DNA of 64,000 nucleotides, from positions 1 to 64,000 of the forward strand of contig NZ_CAJKOX010000022.1 of assembly GCF_905201705.1 (NCBI RefSeq), read 5' to 3'. Every line of letters begins with the position of its first letter. The first letter of the stretch is position 1. Under the pieces are notes generated by a model. The model did not search any database, had not been told where the DNA came from, and saw only the letters and a list, made by a program, of their open reading frames with translations. Positions 57,258 through 64,000 of this stretch are shown here, in pieces. A program made the position numbers and the translations under genes. This DNA comes from an uncultured Marvinbryantia sp. Its GTDB lineage: Bacteria; Bacillota; Clostridia; Lachnospirales; Lachnospiraceae.

Positions 57258-58643
57258 CTAATTCCCGGGAAAAACTCGAAGATTCTGGCTCTCTCTATAA
57301 AGCATAGCGCAAAAATAAGAAAGCATCATTACCCATCTTATAACTCCTCTATCCATCAGCGCATAGAATAGAGCAGTTGAAATACCGATATGAATAAGTG
57401 GTCGTACAAACATTTTTAATGGATACAACTCTTTCTCCATTTTTTTTGCATACGATGCGTGCATTACCAAAGAAACAATGTAAGCTGTTAAAGTTGTATA
57501 GGCAGCAGCTACATATCCGAATCTAGGTATAAAAGCAAGGTTTAGTATTACATTGATACTTGCCGCGCATAGTGTATTAAACGTGATATAAATCGTTCTT
57601 TTATAGAAATGTTCGATATTTACATAAAGGGTATACATAAAAATAATGTAGTTGCTCAAGACAATAGGCGGAATAATTTTAATGCCTTCCCAATAATCTT
57701 TACTTGCCAATACCCTTAGTATTTCTGGAGACACCAATATAAGACATGCCATTGCATATGTCATTAGATTAACATAATCTTTTGCCAAAGAATTAACCTC
57801 AGATGTCTTTCTTTTGACCATTTTATCTGTAAACCAGGGTATCCAGACGCCTTCTAGTGATGTAGTGATAACTGTTGCTATCATGCTGAAATTATATACT
57901 AAGCTGTAGATACCTGTTTGAGACGAATCAGCGAGCCACGTTATCATCGTTCGATCAGATTGAGATAAAATGTTCAGTGCAATACCATGAACGATTAACG
58001 GTGCGGAAATACTCAGTCCATATTTTATATAGCTCCAGTTTATTCCAATATTCCCTTTTCTTAGAACCAACATGACTACAGCAACACCAAAACCGATGTT
58101 TACAATTGCGGTAGGAATAATTCTGCCGAGATATAAGTCCGTCTTAAACACCAGAAGAATAGCTACAATCGATAACAGAACAGAAATCAAATTCGGCAGA
58201 ATCATAAACGCTGTACGGAGTTTATATCTATACTGCATCATCAAATAATGAGTGTAGTCTTGAACAATGGCCGAAGATAGTGCCTGAAACATACACAAAA
58301 CAATTAGTAGAAGGTTTGCACTCAGTTTTAGAAGAATAGCTCCGGATGTTACAATGACAATGAACCCACCTGAGCAAATTAACGTAAAGATTATAATTGA
58401 CGACATAAAATCATCTATTTTCTCTTTATAATCTACAAACGCCATTCTTATTCCCATGTGAAGAGCAAATCCCATGACCATTGCTAGGATACCTATCCAT
58501 GAATTATATGTAGTAACAATACCATAATCCGAAGTAGATAGTATCCTTGTGAAAATTGGAACTGTCAAAAAGGCAATTCCTTTATTGAATAGGTTTCCTA
58601 TCAAATAATACGTGCTTGCCTTTTTATAACTATTTTTACCCAT
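57258..58643 (-). CDS. Polysaccharide repeat-unit flippase (Wzx type)
   Basis: 461 residues with about 12-14 helices. The MOP/Wzx-type opening is NSYKKASTYYLIGNLFNKGI, and FTRILSTSDYGIVTTYNSW is characteristic of oligosaccharide flippases (PF01943). The family moves undecaprenyl-diphosphate-linked repeat units across the membrane. It is flanked by an acyltransferase and SDR/MenD-like enzymes. AAGGACGG precedes ATG 58643. Specificity cannot be inferred. Confidence 0.85.
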   Translation of the reverse strand: MGKNSYKKASTYYLIGNLFNKGIAFLTVPIFTRILSTSDYGIVTTYNSWIGILAMVMGFALHMGIRMAFVDYKEKIDDFMSSIIIFTLICSGGFIVIVTSGAILLKLSANLLLIVLCMFQALSSAIVQDYTHYLMMQYRYKLRTAFMILPNLISVLLSIVAILLVFKTDLYLGRIIPTAIVNIGFGVAVVMLVLRKGNIGINWSYIKYGLSISAPLIVHGIALNILSQSDRTMITWLADSSQTGIYSLVYNFSMIATVITTSLEGVWIPWFTDKMVKRKTSEVNSLAKDYVNLMTYAMACLILVSPEILRVLASKDYWEGIKIIPPIVLSNYIIFMYTLYVNIEHFYKRTIYITFNTLCAASINVILNLAFIPRFGYVAAAYTTLTAYIVSLVMHASYAKKMEKELYPLKMFVRPLIHIGISTALFYALMDRGVIRWVMMLSYFCAMLYRESQNLRVFPGN

Positions 58644-58746
58644 CCGTCCTTATCTCCTATAAATGCTTATACTAATTGTCGCCCCAAAAAACCGAACCTC
58701 TTCCACCATCCCCGACATATGTCGTTTACTGCATTCCATTGCACTG

Positions 58747-59622
58747 TCAGCCACCGCCTTTAATTCCTAAGGTCCGTCCACCATCTACAATAATATTCTG
58801 TCCAGTTATAAATTTTGCTTCGTCAGAAACCATAAAGACAATAACATTTGCTACATCTTCAAGCGTACCGATTGAATGAAGATAATTTGTTTCCTTTATG
58901 TATTCTGCTTCATCGATAGAATAGTCGCCTCTTACTATTGATCCAGGTGTCACACAGTTAACATTTATTCCAAATCTACCAAGCTCTTTTGCAAGGGACT
59001 TGGTAAATCCAAACATTCCCGACTTGGATGCGCTGTAATCGACACAACGCTCCATACCATTAACACCAATAGAAGAAGAAATATTCACAATCTTTCCGTA
59101 ATTGTTTTTTTTCATAATCTTAGAGGCCATTCTTGCGCATAGAATACTGCCTCTGAGATTGGTTTGTAAGATTTCATCTATCACATCTACTTCTTGGTCA
59201 TATAGTGGGCGTGCCCGTTCTCGTGCGCCTCCTCCGGCGCAGTTTACCAAAATGTCAATCCGCCCTTCCTGTTGAATAATACTACTAAACGCACTCTCAA
59301 TTGAATCTGAATCTGATACGTTCATTACCATCAAACGAGCAGAACCCCTATTTTTTATTTCATCTGGCAGGTTTAAAATCAAATTTTCAATTTTCTCCTT
59401 AGATCTACCTGATATGTATACTGTACAACCTTCAGCTAACAATCTCATGCATGTGGCTTTTCCAATTGCACCGGTTCCGCCTGTAACAACAGCAATCTTT
59501 CTATCAAATCTACCTTTATCTGAAACAACCAAATTATACTGTTTATCTGCGCTATATACTTTCTTGTTCAATCCTAAGATGTTTTTTGCTGATTCTTTCA
59601 ATTTATGCGCTATTGAAGCCAT
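58747..59622 (-). CDS. SDR family oxidoreductase in polysaccharide cluster
   Basis: 291 residues of a classical short-chain dehydrogenase: Rossmann motif TGGTGAIGKAT, NCAGGGAR region (NNAG equivalent), Ser in NISSSIGVN and YSASK as the catalytic Tyr-x-x-x-Lys. The C-terminus closes with SDEAKFITGQNIIVDGGRTLG, like FabG. An N-terminal extension of about 45 residues (SIAHKLKESAKNILGLNKKV) precedes the core. ATG 59622 has GGGAG 9 nt upstream; the longer frame starts at 59640. It lies 21 nt downstream of a MenD-like gene. I infer that it reduces the keto product of that enzyme on a nucleotide sugar. Confidence 0.82.
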   Translation of the reverse strand: MASIAHKLKESAKNILGLNKKVYSADKQYNLVVSDKGRFDRKIAVVTGGTGAIGKATCMRLLAEGCTVYISGRSKEKIENLILNLPDEIKNRGSARLMVMNVSDSDSIESAFSSIIQQEGRIDILVNCAGGGARERARPLYDQEVDVIDEILQTNLRGSILCARMASKIMKKNNYGKIVNISSSIGVNGMERCVDYSASKSGMFGFTKSLAKELGRFGINVNCVTPGSIVRGDYSIDEAEYIKETNYLHSIGTLEDVANVIVFMVSDEAKFITGQNIIVDGGRTLGIKGGG

Positions 59623-59643
59623 GTTTTTACTCTCCCACATTAC

Positions 59644-61419
59644 TTACTTTTTTCTGATAATTGATTTAATTGTTCTCTTTAGCGGATCTGGTAAGGCTGC
59701 CGCCATTTTATACATTTGAGCTGCACTCTCTGACTTTACACTATTAGTCGCAATACCCATCTGTCGAATATCCACATCTTTATCAGTAAAAACTTCCAAA
59801 AGGATGGGTTTTTCAGCCTTACCAATAAATGCCAATAGTGCTCGATCATACTCTGCTTTATCATGTGCAGATAAATATGTAAATCCTCTTGTTTCGGCCC
59901 AGCCCTTCGCCGAAGTCTCGTGTCCAGCCGCAATATGTACGTCCATTGTATCAAATGTCTGAACCGTCTTGTAAAAATTCGAATGGAACAGCGCGCCCCC
60001 ACCATTATTGCACAGCATAATACGTGTGTTCTTTGTGCAATATCGGTTCCACAGCGCATTCATATCATAAAAGAAACTCAGGTCGCCAATCAGCATGAAG
60101 GAGGGCTTGTTCGTTATATACGACTGAGCAATATAGCTTGACATTGAGCCGTCAATGCCGCAGGTTCCTCGATTGCAATACACGTCAACTGTATCCTTGA
60201 TCGGGAACATATTCGTAATGCGAATATTGTTGCTGTTCGAGATATGCAGCAGGCTGTTGTCCGGAATGGCCTTCAGTAGCTCTTTGACAGCATATACAGC
60301 AGAATAGTCCACAGCACACTGATAGACATCATTGACGATGTACTTTTCTTCCATCGCCTTCCATTGCGGCCAATATGTGTTCTTATTCTCCGTGCTCTCC
60401 GCCGCCATCCTCCTAAAGAAATAACTGACCGGCGCTTCAACAATTTTTTTCTGGCAGAAATAGGGATCCGAGACCTTTCCATCTGGTGAAACATGCCAAT
60501 GCTCTATTGAGGAAGCATATTTTCGGATTGTTGATTTGATATTCATGACCATACTGCCATTCATTGTAATTACAATATCCGGCTTTATTTCATCCCATTC
60601 TGCTCCCGAGAGCATTGAGAACAGCACGGTATGCTTTACTCTTTGCGGCACATGCACATTTCCAATATGGTCGCTTGCAATCACAACATTGTACTTTGCG
60701 CAGAATGCATTCAAATTGTTCTTCTCCTCTACGCTCAGAGGCAAGGACTGGCCGTACACAAGCAGCACCCGCTTTTTTGTCAACTGCTCTGCCAACGAAT
60801 ACCAGACGATGTCATCGTCATACGCTGTAACACGGTCAATCTTCTTCACGTCCGGAAGCGATTTCTCATCAAATTTGAACGTTCCCCACTCAATTGGGTA
60901 GTTGTCGTCTACCGGGAAATTGATATGAACCGGGCCCTTTTCTCCATGATCCAACTCCAACAAAGCCTCATTGACCAGTCTTCCACAATACCAGAAATCC
61001 TTCTCATCCCTGACAATGGGAAGATTGACTTGCGCCTTCAATACCCCCTGATACAGGCCCATCTGCGGAATGCACTGATCCTCCTGCTGATTAAGATAGA
61101 TCTGATTTCTGTCACTAGTCAGCACCACTAACGGCAAATGCTGATAGAAAGCCTCCGTTACTGCTGAAACGTAATTGCAGGCAGCAGTACCAGAGGTACA
61201 CACAATCGCAACCGGTTCATTTAGAGTTTGAATTAAGCCAAGTGCAAAAAAACCGGCGCTTCTTTCATCAACAATAGAATAGCACTTGAAAAATTTATCG
61301 TCCTCCGCTGAGAATACAAGCGGAATGTGCCTTGTTCCAGCAGACAGAACAAGATGTTTTACATCATATTTCTTTAATAGTGCAAGAATGATCTGAACAT
61401 TTCTATGTACTGTATACAT
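59644..61419 (-). CDS. MenD-like ThDP-dependent enzyme in polysaccharide cluster
   Basis: 591 residues with the three-domain ThDP fold. The N-terminal catalytic Glu lies in IVDERSAGFFALG, the MenD-type signature NRGTCGIDGSMSSY is present and the diphosphate/Mg2+ motif runs from GDLSF to CNNGGG. MenD joins succinic semialdehyde (from 2-oxoglutarate) to isochorismate in menaquinone synthesis, but no other men gene is visible here. In its present place, between a flippase, SDR and pyruvyl transferase, it more likely transfers a two- or four-carbon keto unit to a sugar, as YerE does in branched-sugar formation. GGAGGAG precedes ATG 61419. Confidence 0.8.
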   Translation of the reverse strand: MYTVHRNVQIILALLKKYDVKHLVLSAGTRHIPLVFSAEDDKFFKCYSIVDERSAGFFALGLIQTLNEPVAIVCTSGTAACNYVSAVTEAFYQHLPLVVLTSDRNQIYLNQQEDQCIPQMGLYQGVLKAQVNLPIVRDEKDFWYCGRLVNEALLELDHGEKGPVHINFPVDDNYPIEWGTFKFDEKSLPDVKKIDRVTAYDDDIVWYSLAEQLTKKRVLLVYGQSLPLSVEEKNNLNAFCAKYNVVIASDHIGNVHVPQRVKHTVLFSMLSGAEWDEIKPDIVITMNGSMVMNIKSTIRKYASSIEHWHVSPDGKVSDPYFCQKKIVEAPVSYFFRRMAAESTENKNTYWPQWKAMEEKYIVNDVYQCAVDYSAVYAVKELLKAIPDNSLLHISNSNNIRITNMFPIKDTVDVYCNRGTCGIDGSMSSYIAQSYITNKPSFMLIGDLSFFYDMNALWNRYCTKNTRIMLCNNGGGALFHSNFYKTVQTFDTMDVHIAAGHETSAKGWAETRGFTYLSAHDKAEYDRALLAFIGKAEKPILLEVFTDKDVDIRQMGIATNSVKSESAAQMYKMAAALPDPLKRTIKSIIRKK

Positions 61420-61945
61420 TTATTACTCCTCCTCTAATAAGATATTCTATTGCTGAACGCACCAAATTCTGTGCTTCATCTTTATGATTCAAAAGTATTC
61501 TTATTATAGTATGTTGGGCCATCCAGCATACATTACGAAATTTGTCATTCACAAATTGTAGGTAAATACTATTGCTCAATCAGCTTTTGAAAGCAGCTTT
61601 GTAAGAAACGAAACAGCAAAAAAAACCCGTTCTTTATTATATAAGCTTCCAAATAAATCATTTGTACATGCTATATTAGATGCCATTTTTTATTACTCAT
61701 ACTTCATACCTCTCTAACCCCAATATTTTGAGTTTTTAAATTACTATTATTATAATTGGTATGTGATTAGTACTTCTTTGCTTAAACCGTATGAAGGCAT
61801 TTCTTGTTATAAAAGCGATAGATGTCTGCATTTACCGAATCATTGGGAAAAACTTGTAGCTCCGTGAACCCAAATTATTGGGAAAATCCAAACTTTCGAG
61901 AAATCAGGAGTGCGAAGTATAAATCTCATTACCAGTCCAATACAT
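61420..61945. other. AT-rich gap in the polysaccharide cluster
   Basis: 526 nt with no credible gene. It contains two direct repeats of AAT(C/T)ATTGGGAAAA (61838-61851 and 61873-61886, 35 bp apart). The part before 61650 probably holds the promoter of the MenD-like gene (minus strand). I see no frame matching a known transposase, but the sequence could be the remnant of one. Confidence 0.4.
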
Positions 61946-63091
61946 TTACATATCTTTTATAATATTTTCAATGCTAATTCTAAATTCGCCTATTTTCTCT
62001 GACATAATTTTTAATGACCAATTCTGCGCTTCTTTCAACTCATCTTCACAACTTAGCAAATTCAACGTTTTTATGACCGCATCCTCAGTACTTAGATATC
62101 TAAGATCAACAAGATAATTGTATTCTAAGCTACCATATAGTCCTTCAAACTTTTTACTATATGCAACAGGGATGGTCAAAACACTCGAAGAGAAAGCGGC
62201 TATAGTTGCGTGCATTCTTGGACCGATAAAGGCATCCATGCCAGAGATATAGCTTTTTGCTTCAATAGGATCATTAAAAGCTGGAGCGACTATTACATCT
62301 TTACATATTTTTGCAAGATTATCACATGCTCTGCAATCATTTTCTGCTGCATTTGGATTGTTTTTGTCTATTACGTGAGGAACTAAATGCACAATATAGT
62401 TTTGTTCTAATAACTTTTTTACTGTTTTGATGCAATATTCTTGATAGTTTGCTTTTAATTTAATACTCGCTGAATGAACATTATCCCATAACGTAGAACT
62501 AACATTAAATCCTATATTCTTCTTTTTCCCAAAATCCAATTTTCTATATGGGAGTAAGAAGGCTAGATCAGTATACGCCTTAACCTTATTACTTCCTATT
62601 TTTTTATTTACTTCGACCGCAGAATCGTCATCTCTAGAAAAAACATAATCTGCCTTTTTAATTATGTGATACGCCCATTTTTTTAAAGAATAAGAGTTGT
62701 ATGGACCATATGTTTGCGGCAATAAAATAAAGGTACTGCTAGAGATAGCTGCGAGTTCTTTATTTAAATCCGTTCGAGCATTCCAACCTTTTCCATATAT
62801 ATCAGAGAAACCATCGCCATACGTAATATCGAATATATAATCACAAGAATTAAAAATATTGTATAGTTTAACTTGGGAATTAGGCTTTTTTAAACTAGTA
62901 GTTACCAAAAAGAATTTGTGCCGAGAAAATCTTTTTCTAATATGATCAAGATTGCAATCTCCATATGCAAAAACATAATATTCTATGTTCGATTCATACG
63001 TTTCATCCATTAAACTCAGGAAAGAATACACTAATGCCTGGCAACCCATATTTGATCCATCAACATCAAACCCTAATAATGCAATTTTCAT
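61946..63091 (-). CDS. Polysaccharide pyruvyl transferase family protein
   Basis: 381 residues. The opening KIALLGFDVDGSNMGCQALVYSFL, the central SSTFILLPQTYGPYNS and the late FIGPRMHATIAAFSSSVLTIPVAYSKKFEGLY (with the conserved Arg-Met-His) mark the PS_pyruv_trans (PF04230) family. Members add pyruvate ketals from phosphoenolpyruvate to sugars of capsules and exopolysaccharides. It overlaps the polymerase gene by 4 nt (ATGA) and has AGGAGGG upstream. The RMH and GxxN motifs look intact. It probably works in the cytoplasm on lipid-linked repeats. Confidence 0.85.
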   Translation of the reverse strand: MKIALLGFDVDGSNMGCQALVYSFLSLMDETYESNIEYYVFAYGDCNLDHIRKRFSRHKFFLVTTSLKKPNSQVKLYNIFNSCDYIFDITYGDGFSDIYGKGWNARTDLNKELAAISSSTFILLPQTYGPYNSYSLKKWAYHIIKKADYVFSRDDDSAVEVNKKIGSNKVKAYTDLAFLLPYRKLDFGKKKNIGFNVSSTLWDNVHSASIKLKANYQEYCIKTVKKLLEQNYIVHLVPHVIDKNNPNAAENDCRACDNLAKICKDVIVAPAFNDPIEAKSYISGMDAFIGPRMHATIAAFSSSVLTIPVAYSKKFEGLYGSLEYNYLVDLRYLSTEDAVIKTLNLLSCEDELKEAQNWSLKIMSEKIGEFRISIENIIKDM

Positions 63092-64000
63092 AAGCCCTCC
63101 TGGTTGATTACCTTTGTCAATCTGTTATACGCAATAAATAAGGCTATTAATATGTAAAATAGGAATTCCTCCGACCCAATACTATTTGCTAAAAAGTAAA
63201 ATAAGTAGGTTACAATAATTGAACACATTACACCATTAAAACCTAATGCTTTTTCTTCATTTAAGCGTATTTTTCTATTTTTCCAGCTATTTAACAAAGT
63301 AAGAATATATGCAATATAGTGAGCAGCAACAGTAATAACACCATAATGAAACAGTAAAAACAGACTTTGTACTTCAATAGATGTTTTTGTTGATGTCCAT
63401 GTCCAACCATCAGTCACGACATCCTGAGAATATGAAAACTGAACATCATATCCATTTCCAAATAGCCATTTTCCATTCATTGATTCAATAACCCAGCTAT
63501 ATAAGTCTATGCGCTGTCCCTGGGCTATTAGATTATCATTTCCAAATGACGCAGATATCAGACTCGAATAAGTCGGATCAAATACAGCAGCCAACATCAA
63601 AATAAAGTTCATTACAGCAGTTCTCGCCACGTCACTGAATATGCAAGCAGAACCTATTATCATTATCAATATTAGAGAAACTAAGCTTATGGTTTTTAAT
63701 GTCTTCTTAGCCCCGCAGAAGAATAAAAGTAAAACCTGCGATAATAGACAACACAAAATACTTGATCTCGATAGAGTAAAAATAGCATTAATCCATAACA
63801 TTGTATATATTATTATGAGTTTATGTTTTTTCTTACTTTCATTATTTACTTGGAGCAGATACATACAAAGGCATAAGCAAAACATGATATAGATTCCATA
63901 TGTGATGGCTTGCCCTGTAAAAGATATTATTCTTAGTAAGCCAAAACGTAAAGCATTATAATTTAAAGTACTGCCAGAAGTATTCAATAATGAAAAGATA
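63088..64000 (-). CDS. O-antigen/polysaccharide polymerase (Wzy type), 5' end cut by window edge
   Basis: At least 304 codons, open to the right edge with no start. It has about eight hydrophobic helices and a long external loop (FGNDNLIAQGQRIDLYSWVIESMNGKWLFGNG); RIDLY-W-E--GKWLFGNG is the pattern seen in Wzy_C/O-antigen ligase proteins. The family polymerises lipid-linked repeat units outside the membrane. The TTG at 63987 is not a credible start, because the frame continues upstream. It overlaps the pyruvyl transferase gene by 4 nt. Confidence 0.72.
   Translation of the reverse strand, partial: IFSLLNTSGSTLNYNALRFGLLRIISFTGQAITYGIYIMFCLCLCMYLLQVNNESKKKHKLIIIYTMLWINAIFTLSRSSILCCLLSQVLLLFFCGAKKTLKTISLVSLILIMIIGSACIFSDVARTAVMNFILMLAAVFDPTYSSLISASFGNDNLIAQGQRIDLYSWVIESMNGKWLFGNGYDVQFSYSQDVVTDGWTWTSTKTSIEVQSLFLLFHYGVITVAAHYIAYILTLLNSWKNRKIRLNEEKALGFNGVMCSIIVTYLFYFLANSIGSEEFLFYILIALFIAYNRLTKVINQEGL

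Overview
The window looks like the chromosome of a Gram-positive anaerobe of the Clostridia, most likely Lachnospiraceae. Signs of this are strong AGGAGG-type ribosome binding sites, tightly overlapping operons, a fermentative D-lactate dehydrogenase, a QueH-type queuosine enzyme, a DUF3783 protein, Rpn/PD-(D/E)XK proteins, a LytTR/GHKL pair, secreted GH3 glycosidases and a GldA/F/G-DUF4340 transporter. No rRNA, tRNA or CRISPR array was recognised. By eye the left two thirds are moderately GC-rich, while about 44-52 kb and 56.5-64 kb are clearly AT-richer.

Layout. 1-16.1 kb is housekeeping and transport: partial queH and a bacteriohemerythrin; a MarR-regulated heterodimeric ABC exporter behind three 15-bp repeats; a DUF3783 gene; a SsuBC/TauBC-type ABC pair without a binding protein; D-LDH; an amidohydrolase with trkH and trkA; a GntR-regulated ABC operon whose promoter sits in a perfect 23-bp inverted repeat; and a MATE pump. 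16.1-27.1 kb holds three GH3 glycosidase genes flanked by two nearly identical, directly repeated Rpn-family genes. 27.1-37.4 kb has a GHKL kinase/LytTR regulator pair, an HtrA-type protease, a Gld-like ABC system and an OmpR-type two-component pair.

37.4-56.5 kb looks like an acquired island. Two tandem large serine recombinases lie at its edge. They are followed by a four-ORF operon for a membrane protein and a von Willebrand A surface protein that appears split by a frameshift, then two paralogous unknown genes, a solo IS21-type end, and a three-gene operon matching the anti-phage system Detocs. In Detocs a TPR-histidine kinase (DtcA), a lone receiver (DtcB) and a receiver-nucleosidase effector (DtcC) act together. 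The island ends in an IS21 element nested in a truncated IS66 element.

56.6-64 kb is part of a surface polysaccharide cluster: O-acyltransferase, Wzx-type flippase, SDR, a MenD-like ThDP enzyme, polysaccharide pyruvyl transferase and a partial Wzy-type polymerase. The MenD-like enzyme and SDR beside each other suggest an unusual sugar modification.

The most interesting system is Detocs on its recombinase-bearing island. It is a described system rather than a new one. Its unstudied neighbours (the paralogous pair and the VWA operon) are the best candidates for something undescribed.
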